A stretch of DNA of 64,000 nucleotides from Streptomyces violaceorubidus (GTDB taxonomy: Bacteria; Actinomycetota; Actinomycetes; Streptomycetales; Streptomycetaceae): positions 1 through 64,000 of the forward strand of contig NZ_JODM01000028.1 of the NCBI RefSeq assembly GCF_000717995.1. Direction: 5' to 3'. Position 1 is the first letter of the stretch. Every line of letters starts with the position of its first letter. A program made the position numbers and the translations under genes. The notes under the pieces are model-generated. The model was not told the DNA's origin. It searched no databases and saw only the letters and a program-made list of their open reading frames with translations. Shown here one piece after another: positions 41,638 to 50,223 of this stretch.

Positions 41638-43224
41638 CTACCAGCTCGTCTTCCGTTCGAGCTGCCACATCATCATGATCGTCGACGGGTCCAGCGCCTG
41701 CTCCGCGCCCGAGATGTCCGTACTGGCGGCCACGTACTGCTTGCCCTGCCACAGCGGCAGCAGCCGCGCGTCGTCCACCATGATCTGCTGCGCCTGCTCG
41801 AACTCCCGCTCCACGTCGGCGCGGTCGCTCTCCCGGCGTGAGCGCGGCAGCAGCTCACCGGTGATCTTCGGCGAGAGGTAGGGCGTGCCGAGCGCGTTCT
41901 GCCTGCCGACGAAGGGGGCGATGAAGTTCTCCGCGTCCGGGAAGTCCGGGGACCAGCCGCGACCGAAGACCGGGTACTCGCCCTTCTGGTAGCCGGCGAC
42001 GTACGTCTTCCAGGGACGGCTCTCCAGGGTGACCTCGAACAGGCCGGAGGCGTCGAGCTGCCGCTTGAGCTCCTTGAACTCCAGCGCCGTCTCGGAGCCG
42101 TAGCGGTCGGTGGTGTACCAGAGGGTGAGCGGGACCGGGTCGGTGATGCCGGCGTCCTCGAGTATCCTGCGGGCCTTGGGGACACTGGGGTCGCCGTAGT
42201 CGTCGAAGAAGCCCGTGGTGTGACCGGTGAGGCCCTTGGGGACCATCGAGAACAGCGGGTCGACGGTGTCCTGGTAGATCCGGTGGGCGATCATCGTCCG
42301 GTCGATCACCTGGGCGACGGCCTGGCGCACCTCCTTGCGTCCCGCCCAGGGGTCCTCGGGGTTGAAGACGAGGTAGCTGATCTCCGTACCGCTGCCCTCG
42401 ACCAGTTGGAGGTTCTCCTCCTTGCCCTCCTGGCCCTGGAGGGCGATGACGTCGTCGGCGGCCAGGCCGCGGTAGGTCACCTGGATGTCCCCGTCGCGCA
42501 GCGCCTTCACCATGCCGGCGGAGTCCTTGAAGTAGCGGACGGTCACCGCCTTGTTGTGCCGCTCGGCGAACCCCTCGTAGCGGTCGTTGCGCACGAGCTC
42601 GGCCCGTTCGCCGTCCTCGTACGACTGCAGGGTGTACGGGCCCGAGCCCACCACACCGTTGCCTTCGCGCAGGGCGTCCGCGGGGTAGTCGCCGGGGTCG
42701 ACGATCGACATGGCGGGGGTGGCGAGCACGAACGGGAAGGTGGCGTCGGGCTTGTTGAGGTGGAAGACCACCTCGCGTCCGCTCGGCGCCTGGACCCGCT
42801 CGAGGCTGCCGAGCAGGCCGGCCGGACCGCCGTTGACGTTGATGTCCTTGATCCGGTCGATCGAGTACTTGACGGCCCGGGCGTCGAGGCGGTCGCCGTT
42901 GGAGAAGGTCAGACCCTCGCGCAGCTCGCAGCGGTACACCTGGTTCGTGCTGTCGGTGAACGAGCACTGCTCGGCGGCGTCGGGCTGGGGTGCGGTGGCC
43001 CCGCTGGGGTAACTGAGCAGCGTCTGGTAGATGTTCCGGAACAGCTCCCAGGAGCCGTCCCAGGACGCGGCCGGATCGAGCGTGCTGGGGGCGCTGGTGG
43101 TCCCCACGACGATCGGCTCCTCGCTCCTGGAACTGTCGGACGACAGGATCCCGCATCCGGTGGCCAGTGACGATATGGACACGATGGCCGCGACCCGCCG
43201 CAGGCCTCGCTTCCGGTTGAACAC
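41638..43224 (-). CDS. peptide/nickel ABC-transporter solute-binding lipoprotein
   Basis: This 528-aa extracytoplasmic binding protein (family 5) has the signal peptide RVAAIVSISSLATGCGILS with a lipobox SLATGC and family 5 motifs: VGTTSAPSTLDPAASWDGSW, GPYTLQSYEDGERAEL, YLVFNPEDPW. It captures oligopeptides or similar solutes for an ABC permease; no permease or ATPase gene lies here, so it is an orphan component. The GTG at 43224 sits 6 bases after GAGGAG. Upstream, an ATGAC-N6-GTCAT inverted repeat and a strong terminator are present. Confidence 0.9.
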   Translation of the reverse strand: MFNRKRGLRRVAAIVSISSLATGCGILSSDSSRSEEPIVVGTTSAPSTLDPAASWDGSWELFRNIYQTLLSYPSGATAPQPDAAEQCSFTDSTNQVYRCELREGLTFSNGDRLDARAVKYSIDRIKDINVNGGPAGLLGSLERVQAPSGREVVFHLNKPDATFPFVLATPAMSIVDPGDYPADALREGNGVVGSGPYTLQSYEDGERAELVRNDRYEGFAERHNKAVTVRYFKDSAGMVKALRDGDIQVTYRGLAADDVIALQGQEGKEENLQLVEGSGTEISYLVFNPEDPWAGRKEVRQAVAQVIDRTMIAHRIYQDTVDPLFSMVPKGLTGHTTGFFDDYGDPSVPKARRILEDAGITDPVPLTLWYTTDRYGSETALEFKELKRQLDASGLFEVTLESRPWKTYVAGYQKGEYPVFGRGWSPDFPDAENFIAPFVGRQNALGTPYLSPKITGELLPRSRRESDRADVEREFEQAQQIMVDDARLLPLWQGKQYVAASTDISGAEQALDPSTIMMMWQLERKTSW

Positions 43225-43323
43225 GCGCACGCTCCTCGATCCGCCGTACCGAAGTCGGCAGACCATACCGCAGCGCCATGCCCCCGGAACCCCCTTCTGA
43301 ACAGGGGTTTTGATCATTTGAGG

Positions 43324-43339
43324 ATGACTACGTTGTCAT
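43324..43339. promoter_or_regulatory. inverted repeat upstream of the binding-protein gene
   Basis: ATGAC and GTCAT arms with a 6-base spacer lie about 100 bases before the GTG start of the binding-protein gene. It is a possible operator or promoter-linked site. The bases around it are AT-rich for this genome. Confidence 0.35.
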
Positions 43340-43360
43340 CGTGCACCGGGTTCCGATACG

Positions 43361-43400
43361 CGGACACGGGCGCCGTTCTCGTCGACGGCGCCCGTGTCCG
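43361..43400 (-). terminator. strong terminator after the first fabG-like gene
   Basis: CGGACACGGGCGCCGT and its exact 16-base complement surround an 8-base loop. It lies 33 bases beyond the stop of the minus-strand SDR at 43433 and is the strongest hairpin in this part of the window. Confidence 0.85.
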
Positions 43401-43432
43401 GGATCGATCGTGCGGGGTCCTGGTGGGCGAGA

Positions 43433-44194
43433 TCAGGCCACGCCGGCGTTCAGGAAGATGCCGCCGTCGACGACGAGCGTCTGACCGGTGACCCAGGCGG
43501 ACTGCTCCGAGGTGAGGAACGCGGCGGCGCCGCCGATGTCGGACGGCACACCGAGCCGGCCCAGCGGGTAGCCCGCGGCGGCCTCCTCCTCGCGGCCCTC
43601 GTACAGGGCGGCGGCGAACTTGGTCTTCACGACCGCCGGGGCGATGGCGTTGACCCGCACCCCGGGCGCGAACTCGTGCGCCAGCTGCGCGGTGAGGTTG
43701 ATCAGCGCCGCCTTGCTCACGCCGTACGCGGCGATGAAGGGCGAGGGCGAAAGGCCCGCGACGGAGGCGATGTTGACGATCGCGCCGCCGTTGTCCTTCT
43801 GCCAGGCGTGCCAGGTGCGCTGGGCGAAGCCGAGCGCCGAGATCACGTTGGTCTCGAAGACCTTGCGCGCCACGTTCAGGTCGAGGTCGGCGATCGGGCC
43901 GAACACCGGGTTGGTACCGGCGTTGTTGACCAGGAAGTCGACGCGGCCGAAGGCCTCCATCACGCGCTCGACGGCGACGGCCTGGTGGGCCTCGTCGTGC
44001 GCCTTGCCGGCGACGCCGATGACCCGGTCGGAGCCGAGCTTGTCGACGGCCTCCTTCAGCGCGTCCTCGTTGCGGCCGGTGATGCAGACCCGGTCGCCGC
44101 GCGCGACGAGCGCCTCGGCGACGCCGTAGCCGATGCCCCGGCTGGCGCCCGTGACGAGCGCGACCTTGCCGGAGAGGGCGGGGAGTTCAGTCAT
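43433..44194 (-). CDS. FabG-type 3-oxoacyl reductase (SDR)
   Basis: This 253-aa SDR contains TGASRGIGYGVAEAL (about 15-29), NNAGTNPVFGP near 92, IVNIASVAGLSPSPFIAAY with the active Ser/Tyr and SKAALINLTAQL. It ends with VTGQTLVVDGGIFL. It would reduce ketoacyl or similar substrates with NADPH. It lies immediately downstream of a second FabG-like gene, separated by 43 bases, and probably belongs to the same operon. S. coelicolor has a fabG pair at this locus. Confidence 0.9.
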   Translation of the reverse strand: MTELPALSGKVALVTGASRGIGYGVAEALVARGDRVCITGRNEDALKEAVDKLGSDRVIGVAGKAHDEAHQAVAVERVMEAFGRVDFLVNNAGTNPVFGPIADLDLNVARKVFETNVISALGFAQRTWHAWQKDNGGAIVNIASVAGLSPSPFIAAYGVSKAALINLTAQLAHEFAPGVRVNAIAPAVVKTKFAAALYEGREEEAAAGYPLGRLGVPSDIGGAAAFLTSEQSAWVTGQTLVVDGGIFLNAGVA

Positions 44195-44237
44195 GTCAGT
44201 GGTCCCTAATCCCGGTGTTCCCTGGTCTCCGCCCGCC

Positions 44238-44999
44238 CTAGTCGAGCGGTCCGCCGGCCACGTAGAGCACCTGGCCGGAGACGAAGCCGGCGGCCTCGCC
44301 GGTGAAGAAGGCGATGGCGTTGGCGATGTCCTCGGGCTCGCCGACGCGCGCGACCGGGATCTGGGTGGCGGCGGCGGCCTTGAAGTCGTCGAAGCCCATG
44401 CCGACGCGGTCGGCGGTGGCCTTGGTCATCTCGGTGGCGATGAAGCCGGGCGCGACGGCGTTGGCGGTGACGCCGAACTTGCCCAGTTCCTTGGCGAGGG
44501 TCTTGGTGAAGCCCTGGAGACCGGCCTTGGCGGCGGAGTAGTTGACCTGGCCGCGGTTGCCGAGCGCGGAGGAGGAGGACAGGTTGACGATGCGGCCGAA
44601 CGTGGCGTCCACCATGTGCTTCTGGCAGGCCTTCGACATCAGGAAGGCCCCGCGCAGGTGCACGTTCATGACGGTGTCCCAGTCGGAGACGCTCATCTTG
44701 AACAGCAGGTTGTCGCGCAGCACGCCCGCGTTGTTGACGAGGATCGTCGGCGCGCCCAGCTCCTCGGCGATCCGCGCGACGGCCGCTTCGACCTGCGCCT
44801 CGTCGGAGACGTCGCAGCCCACCGCGATCGCCCTGCCGCCGGCCGCGGTGATCTTCTCCACGGTGTCCTTGCAGGCGGCCTCGTCGAGGTCGATGACGGC
44901 GACGGCACGGCCCTCGGCGGCCAGTCGTACGGCGGTGGCGGCGCCGATGCCGCGCGCGGCTCCGGTGACTACGGCGACCCGCTGCTCAGTGGTGGACAT
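44238..44999 (-). CDS. fabG: FabG-type 3-oxoacyl-ACP reductase
   Basis: This 253-aa SDR has TGAARGIGAATAVRLAAEG (about 12-30), NNAGVLRDNLLFKMS, and the catalytic S/Y/K in NLSSSSALGNRGQVNYSAAK. NAVAPGFIATEMTK and VSGQVLYVAGG follow. It resembles FabG more closely than the neighbouring copy. The start ATG is preceded by GAGGAGAAG. It is the first gene of a probable two-gene operon. Confidence 0.93.
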   Translation of the reverse strand: MSTTEQRVAVVTGAARGIGAATAVRLAAEGRAVAVIDLDEAACKDTVEKITAAGGRAIAVGCDVSDEAQVEAAVARIAEELGAPTILVNNAGVLRDNLLFKMSVSDWDTVMNVHLRGAFLMSKACQKHMVDATFGRIVNLSSSSALGNRGQVNYSAAKAGLQGFTKTLAKELGKFGVTANAVAPGFIATEMTKATADRVGMGFDDFKAAAATQIPVARVGEPEDIANAIAFFTGEAAGFVSGQVLYVAGGPLD

Positions 45000-45264
45000 T
45001 CGCTGCTTCTCCTCGTCCTGGGGATGCGGCCCGTGCGGAGCGTGCGCCCTGGGTGAGCGACCGCTTAGTACCTTCCGCAGACGTGACGCTAGAAGCCCTG
45101 GCACCCGGTGTCAACGGGACACCGGCCCGGTGTGATCCATTACCCGGCCCCGACGGTGCGCCGCGGCGCCCCGGTCCCCCGATCGGCCCAGCGCTGCGGG
45201 CCGCCCGGGCGCCGGGCCCCTAGCGTCGAAGCGCGAGCCACTCGTGGCCGGAAAGGAGGCGTCC

Positions 45265-46029
45265 ATGCGCCGTCGCACCGGTGCAGCAGGCATAGCCGTC
45301 GCGATCGCCGCGATTGTGCCGCTGGCCAACCCCGCACCCGCCCAGGACCTCACCTCGGACCTGGAGCCGGACTGCCGGAGCTTCACCTACCAGGAAGCGG
45401 TACCGATCGGGCTGGACGAGGATCCGGGAGCTGTGGACCCGTCGTGCCCCGACGCAATCCACGAAGACCCGTCCGAGGCGGCCCCGATCGAGGAGGGCCG
45501 ACCGGACGACGGCCGGCTCGACGGGGGCGGGGTCGGCGACGGGCGACTCGACGAAGGGCGGCCCGACGACGGGGCGTCGGACGCGGGCGGCGCGGGTCAG
45601 GTCCGGCCGGACGGGAACGCCCACGGTGGAGGCGGACCCGGCCTCAACCGTCCCGACGAGGGCCGGATCGACCAGGACCGGCCCGGGCAGTCGCACGCCG
45701 CGGGCCGGGATTCCTTCGACCAGGGCGGCATCCGTGAGGTCCGGGGGGACGAAGGCGCGGGCGGCGCGGCGCGGGGGGACCGGGACCAGCCCCCGACGAT
45801 CTCCGCCACCTCCCTGCCGAGGCCGGCCACCACGGTGCCCGCCCCGCCCGTGAGCACACCGGCGCCCGTGGCCTCCCCCGCCGTGACGCCGACGCTCGGC
45901 ACGCAGGGCGGCCTGGGCGGCGCCTCGGGCACCGGGCCCAGCGACTGGGACATCGCCATCGGCCTGGCCTTCGTCACCGGCGCGGCGCTCGCGTCGGGCC
46001 TCGTGATCAGGCGCCGCCGACGCGCCTGA
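45265..46029 (+). CDS. secreted acidic repeat protein with C-terminal membrane anchor
   Basis: The protein is 254 aa. The signal peptide covers 1-27 (ATG at 45265 after AAGGAGG). Two cysteines (EPDCRSFTYQEAVPI, VDPSCPDAI) mark a short N-terminal module. The middle is degenerate repeats rich in Arg-Pro-Asp-Gly (RPDDGRLDGGG, GRLDEGRPDDGAS). The Pro/Thr linker leads to a transmembrane helix (IGLAFVTGAALASGLVI) and RRRRRA. It has the shape of a wall-linked protein but no LPxTG-like sortase motif. The function is unknown. Confidence 0.85.
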   Translation: MRRRTGAAGIAVAIAAIVPLANPAPAQDLTSDLEPDCRSFTYQEAVPIGLDEDPGAVDPSCPDAIHEDPSEAAPIEEGRPDDGRLDGGGVGDGRLDEGRPDDGASDAGGAGQVRPDGNAHGGGGPGLNRPDEGRIDQDRPGQSHAAGRDSFDQGGIREVRGDEGAGGAARGDRDQPPTISATSLPRPATTVPAPPVSTPAPVASPAVTPTLGTQGGLGGASGTGPSDWDIAIGLAFVTGAALASGLVIRRRRRA

Positions 46030-46036
46030 AGGCACG

Positions 46037-46063
46037 GCACGGTCGGCGCGTGCCCGACCGTGC
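46037..46063 (+). terminator. terminator between secreted protein and DUF3037 gene
   Basis: GCACGGTCGG and CCGACCGTGC arms of ten bases flank a 7-base loop in the gap between two convergent genes. Confidence 0.7.
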
Positions 46064-46078
46064 GGGCGGGCCCCGGCC

Positions 46079-46462
46079 CTACCGCACCAGCAGGTCGAGG
46101 AGCCGTTCCGTCTCGGCCGCCGGATCGGCCGTGAGGCCGGTGTGGACGGGGCCCGGCTGGACGATGGTCGAGCGGGGCGCGATCAGCCAGCGGAACCGGC
46201 GGCCGGGATCGTCCTCGGCCGCCTGGCCCGCCGCGTCCCCTCCGGCGCACACGCCCTCCACGGCGCGCAGCGCCGCACGCACCCCGGGCAGGTCCACCCG
46301 TGGGTCCAGGGCCAGCAGTCGGCCCTCGTCGAGGTGGGTGCGGGCGCCGACGTAGGACTTGGCGCGGCAGTAGGCGAGTACGCCGGCGTTGACGCACTCC
46401 CCGCGCTCGACGCGCGGCACGACGCGCAGCAGCGCGTACTCGAAGACGTGGCGGTCGCTCAC
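46079..46462 (-). CDS. DUF3037 protein coupled to HipA-like kinase
   Basis: This 127-aa protein is the DUF3037 type (FEYALLRVVPRVERGECVNA, GVLAYCRAKSYVGARTH). Its GTG overlaps the stop of the upstream HipA-like gene (GTGA at 46459-46462). Known DUF3037 genes very often follow a HipA-like kinase, so the pair likely forms one unit. The biochemical role is unknown; it may be an inhibitor or partner of the kinase. Confidence 0.88.
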   Translation of the reverse strand: MSDRHVFEYALLRVVPRVERGECVNAGVLAYCRAKSYVGARTHLDEGRLLALDPRVDLPGVRAALRAVEGVCAGGDAAGQAAEDDPGRRFRWLIAPRSTIVQPGPVHTGLTADPAAETERLLDLLVR

Positions 46463-47214
46463 CGCACCCCCTTGACGCGTTCGTGGATCGTGGCGGCCCG
46501 GGCGAGCAGGGGCCCGGCGTAGGCCCGGCGGAGGTCGTCGGGTGTGGCGAAGCCGGGTTCGTCCCGCAGCCAGACGTCCGGGATCTCGGCGGTGACCTCG
46601 GCGAGGAGTCCCTCGGTGACCAGCGGCGCGAGGGCGGCGGCGGCCGAGCGGACGTCCGGGGCGAAACGCGCGAGGGCGTGGTCGGTGGCGTCGTAGGGGC
46701 GGGCGGCGGACGCCTCGGCGCCGGGCCAGTTGTGGTGCCAGATCATGGTGGCGCCGTGGTCGATCAGCCACGTCTCGCCGCGCAGGCGCAGCAGGTTGGG
46801 GTTGCGCCAGGAGCGGTCGACGTTGTTGACCAGCGCGTCGAACCAGACGATCCGTCCGGCCTCCTCCGCGCTCACCTCGAAGGCGAGCGGGTCGAAGCCG
46901 AGCGCGCCGGAGAGGAAGTCCATGCCGAGGTTGGTGCCGCCGCTGGACTTGAGCAGTTCCTGCACCTGCTGGTCGGGTTCGCCGAGCCCGAGCACCGGAT
47001 CGAGGTCGACGGTCACCAGCCGTGGGACCCGGAAGCCCAGCCGGCGGGCGAGCTCGCCGCAGACCACCTCGGCGACGAGCGTCTTGCGGCCCTGGCCCGC
47101 GCCGGTGAACTTCAGGACGTAGGTCCCGGCGTCGTCGGCCTCGACGAGTCCCGGCAGCGAGCCGCCCTCGCGCAGCGGCGTGATGTAGCGGGTCGCGAGG
47201 ACCTTACTCAACAC
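46459..47214 (-). CDS. HipA-family kinase-like protein
   Basis: This 251-aa protein resembles HipA (serine/threonine kinase fold) but is shorter than the usual 400-440 aa of E. coli HipA: YVLKFTGAGQGRKTLVAEV near 31-49 (ATP-lysine region), IVWFDALVNNVDRSWRN with the catalytic D and N, and WLIDHGATMIWHHNW with the metal-binding DH region. The N-terminal subdomain is absent. The GTG start lacks a good ribosome binding site, so another start is possible. No HipB-like antitoxin is adjacent. It is co-translated with the DUF3037 gene and may affect translation or persistence; that is inference. Confidence 0.88.
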   Translation of the reverse strand: MLSKVLATRYITPLREGGSLPGLVEADDAGTYVLKFTGAGQGRKTLVAEVVCGELARRLGFRVPRLVTVDLDPVLGLGEPDQQVQELLKSSGGTNLGMDFLSGALGFDPLAFEVSAEEAGRIVWFDALVNNVDRSWRNPNLLRLRGETWLIDHGATMIWHHNWPGAEASAARPYDATDHALARFAPDVRSAAAALAPLVTEGLLAEVTAEIPDVWLRDEPGFATPDDLRRAYAGPLLARAATIHERVKGVR

Positions 47215-47245
47215 TTGTGCGGGCCACCCGTCTCTTCAGCCTTGC

Positions 47246-47261
47246 CCTCCCCGCGGGGAGG
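47246..47261. terminator. 16-bp perfect palindrome
   Basis: CCTCCCCGCGGGGAGG lies in the gap between the M24 aminopeptidase gene (ends 47393) and the HipA-like gene (starts 47214), both on the minus strand. It can form a short hairpin and probably separates the transcripts. Confidence 0.5.
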
Positions 47262-47392
47262 CTCCCCCGGGCATGGGGTGAGCATAGTGACCGCGGGTGA
47301 CCGTCGGCGAGACGGGCCCGGACCGACGTGGCCGACGTCGGCCGGGCCGGGACGAGGACTCCTCCTGGAAGCCTCGGGGGTCTTCCGCGGGC

Positions 47393-48805
47393 TCAGCCCG
47401 CGAAGCGGGCCATCCAGGCCTCGACCTCGTGAGCGCTGCGGGGCAGGCCCGCCGAGAGGTTCTCGTGGCCGTCGTCGGTGACGACCAGGTCGTCCTCGAT
47501 CCGGACGCCGATGCCACGCCACTCCTCGGGCACGGTCAGGTCGTCCGCCTGGAAGTACAGGCCCGGTTCGACGGTCAGGCACATGCCGGGCTCCAGCAGG
47601 CCGTCCACGTACTCCTCGGTGCGGGCCCGCGCGCAGTCGTGGACGTCCAGGCCGAGCATGTGACCGGTGCCGGCCATGGTGAAGCGGCGCTGCAGACCCA
47701 GTTCGTACGCCCGCTCGACCGGCCCCTCGATGAAGCCCCACTCCACCAGCCGCGCCGTCAGGTGGCGTTGGGCCGCCTCGTGGAAGTCGCGGTAAGCGGC
47801 GCCCGGCTTGACCGTCGCGATCCCCGCCTCCTGTGCCTCGTACACCGCGTCGTAGACCTCGCGCTGCAAGGGCGTGAAGGTGCCGCTGATCGGCAGGGTG
47901 CGGGTGACGTCGGCGGTGTAGAGCGACCGCGTCTCGACCCCGGCGTCCAGGAGCAGCAGGTCCCCGGGGCGGACCGGGCCGTCGTTGTCGGTCCAGTGCA
48001 TGATCGTGGCGTGCTCGCCGGCGGCGCAGATGGTGCCGTACCCCACCGCGTTGCCCTCCAGGCGGGCCCGGCGGAAGAAGGTGCCCTCCAGCCACCGCTC
48101 CGAGGAGGCGACCGCGCGGGACAGTTCGCCCACGACGTCGGTGAAGCCGCGCACGGTGGAGTCCACCGCCTTGCGCATCTCTCCGAGTTCCCAGGCGTCC
48201 TTGACCAGGCGCAGGTCGCTCAGCGCGTCCTCCAGTTCGGCGTCGCGCTCGGCGTCGGTGGTGACGGCCGCCTCCAGGGCGGGGTCGATCCCGCGCACGA
48301 TCCGGGTCCGCGCGTCCGGGGCGGCGGCCAGGTCGGCGGCGGCGGTGCGCACGTCGCGGCAGGGCAGGCCGAGGACGCGCTCCGACTCGGCCAGCGAGCG
48401 GCGCCGGCCGGTCCACAGTTCGGCGTGGGCGCCGGTCCAGAACTCGTCGTCGTCCCGGCTGTCCCGGGGCAGTTGGTAGCAGTAGGCGTCGTGTCCGCCG
48501 TCCGCGCGGGGTTCGAGCACCAGGGCTCCGTCGCGCACCTGGTCGCCGCTCATGTGCACGTATCCGGAGTACGGCCGGAACGGGTAGGTGTCGTCGTTCG
48601 AGCGGGTCTTGAGGTTGCCCGAGGGGACCACGAGCCGTTCGCCGGGGAACCGCGCGGAGAGCGCCGCACGGCGTCGGGCGGCGTACGGGGCCTGTGCGGC
48701 GGGCGTGAGGTCGTGCCGCTCCGTGTCCGCCCAGCCCGTGCGCATCACGGCGGACAGCTCCGCCGAGAGCTTCGGGTACAGGCTGTTCTTCCGACGGTTC
48801 GCCAC
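47393..48805 (-). CDS. pepP: aminopeptidase P-type M24 metallopeptidase
   Basis: This 470-aa cytosolic peptidase removes an N-terminal residue next to proline. The N-terminal creatinase-like domain (about 40-175) precedes the pita-bread catalytic domain: LLLLDAGVETRSLYTADVTR with two metal aspartates, GLDVHDCARAR, MCLTVEPGLYFQ and GVRIEDDLVV with histidine and glutamate ligands. The GTG at 48805 is chosen because MANRRKNSLYPKLS fits the family start and AAGAAGG lies upstream. A long leader hairpin precedes it. Confidence 0.92.
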   Translation of the reverse strand: MANRRKNSLYPKLSAELSAVMRTGWADTERHDLTPAAQAPYAARRRAALSARFPGERLVVPSGNLKTRSNDDTYPFRPYSGYVHMSGDQVRDGALVLEPRADGGHDAYCYQLPRDSRDDDEFWTGAHAELWTGRRRSLAESERVLGLPCRDVRTAAADLAAAPDARTRIVRGIDPALEAAVTTDAERDAELEDALSDLRLVKDAWELGEMRKAVDSTVRGFTDVVGELSRAVASSERWLEGTFFRRARLEGNAVGYGTICAAGEHATIMHWTDNDGPVRPGDLLLLDAGVETRSLYTADVTRTLPISGTFTPLQREVYDAVYEAQEAGIATVKPGAAYRDFHEAAQRHLTARLVEWGFIEGPVERAYELGLQRRFTMAGTGHMLGLDVHDCARARTEEYVDGLLEPGMCLTVEPGLYFQADDLTVPEEWRGIGVRIEDDLVVTDDGHENLSAGLPRSAHEVEAWMARFAG

Positions 48806-48853
48806 GTCGTGCACCTTCTTCCGCTGGGCTGCCGGGGAGCCGTTGCGAGGGCT

Positions 48854-48886
48854 CCGCCGCCGCGGGTCGGTACCCCGCGGCGGCGG
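48854..48886 (-). promoter_or_regulatory. leader hairpin of the aminopeptidase gene
   Basis: CCGCCGCCGCGGG and its 13-base complement flank a 7-base loop, about 50 bases upstream of the GTG start. It may attenuate or stabilise the message, or end a plus-strand transcript. Confidence 0.45.
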
Positions 48887-48978
48887 GGACGGTACCGCCT
48901 CCGGGAGGGCGCCGGGGCGCAGGAGTGCCAGTGGCACTGATCGGCCACCACCGGGCCGGTGGGACCGATAATCGCCTC

Positions 48979-49962
48979 ATGGCGAACGAGAAACTCGGCG
49001 AGTCCCTGCGCGTCCTGGGGCTCGACCCCACGGCCTGCCGGGTCTATCTGTCCCTCCTGGAGCTGTCCCCGGCACCGCTGGCGGCGATCGGCGCGGCGAC
49101 CGGTCTGGGCGGGGCGCGGCTCACGGCGGCGTACGCCGCCCTGGCGGACATCGGTCTGGCCAGCGCCGCGGCCGGGGACGAGGACGTGGTGGCCCCGGTG
49201 CCTCCCGCGGCGGGCCTGGAGGTGCTCGCCCGGCACCGGGCGGCCGAGCTGGAGGAGTCGCGCGTCGCCGTCGGGGGCGCGTTCGAGTCCTTCCGGCGCC
49301 GGCGGCTCGCCGCGTACAACGACGACCTCGTCGAGGTCGTCACCGGGGAGGACATCGGCCCGAGGATGCGTCAGGCGTGGGCCAGCGCGCGCGAGCAGAT
49401 CCGCCAGTTCGAATCCCCGCCCTACGTCCATCTGCCCGGCGCGACCGACGACGCGCTCGCGACGCTGGCCCGCGGGGTGACCCAGCGCGTCGTCTACGCG
49501 CGCGAGGCGCTGGAGCGGCCCGGCCAGCTCAAGGACGTCATCGAACCCTGTATCGAGGCGGGCGAGCAGGCCAGGGTGCTGCCCTCGGTGCCGGTCAAGC
49601 TGCTGATCATCGACGAGGCCTACGCGCTGGTGTCGTTGTCGATCAAGGATGTCGACGTGCACAACACCATGCTGGTGGTGCAGCCCTGCGGCCTGCTCTT
49701 CGCGCTGACGGCCCTGTTCGAGCAGACCTGGCGCGACGCCGTCCCGCTGCACGGTCTCGCGGCCCGCCCCGCGGGGCTGGCGCCGACCGACCGGCGCCTG
49801 CTGCGGCTGCTGGCCGGCGGTGCGACCGACGAGGTCGCCGCCCGTGAGCTGGGCATCAGCCGCCGTACGCTGTTCCGCCGCCTCCAGATCCTGATGGCCC
49901 GTCTCGGCGCCGCGAACCGCTTCCAGCTGGCCCTCCAGGCCCAGCGTGCGGGCTGGCTGTGA
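48979..49962 (+). CDS. LuxR-type regulator with TrmB-like N-terminal domain
   Basis: The protein is 327 aa. The N-terminal part (CRVYLSLLELSPAPLAAIGAA) is a TrmB-like winged helix; the C-terminal LuxR-type helix-turn-helix is LAPTDRRLLRLLAGGATDEV and AARELGISRRTLFRRLQIL (about 260-305). The middle (about 65-250) holds a possible ligand- or phospholipase-D-like domain. It has no receiver domain. The ATG at 48979 lacks a clear ribosome binding site, so translation may be leaderless. It is divergent from the aminopeptidase gene. Confidence 0.85.
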   Translation: MANEKLGESLRVLGLDPTACRVYLSLLELSPAPLAAIGAATGLGGARLTAAYAALADIGLASAAAGDEDVVAPVPPAAGLEVLARHRAAELEESRVAVGGAFESFRRRRLAAYNDDLVEVVTGEDIGPRMRQAWASAREQIRQFESPPYVHLPGATDDALATLARGVTQRVVYAREALERPGQLKDVIEPCIEAGEQARVLPSVPVKLLIIDEAYALVSLSIKDVDVHNTMLVVQPCGLLFALTALFEQTWRDAVPLHGLAARPAGLAPTDRRLLRLLAGGATDEVAARELGISRRTLFRRLQILMARLGAANRFQLALQAQRAGWL

Positions 49963-50223
49963 GCCCGCCCCGGGCCCGGCGACGGCCGTGCCGTGTGTTC
50001 CCGAGGGCGGCCATCGGCTTGACTTCGGCCCGGTCGCGGACAACGGTCGTCCACATGGTCGTCGGCGCGCCTGCCGACGGGCGGCCGGTGCGACGGGCGG
50101 AGTCGCGCACGGAGTCGCCCGCGGGCCGGTCGGTGACGGAGGGCCGCCGGCTCTGAACAACAGGTGCCGCGGGACCGTACCTGACGGCAGATCATCAGGC
50201 ATCCACCCCGAAGGGACCCCAGC

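Noticed and set aside
47208..49031. 607-residue minus-strand frame
   Set aside because: It is an out-of-frame overlap of the M24 aminopeptidase on the same strand, with Arg/Pro/Gly bias.
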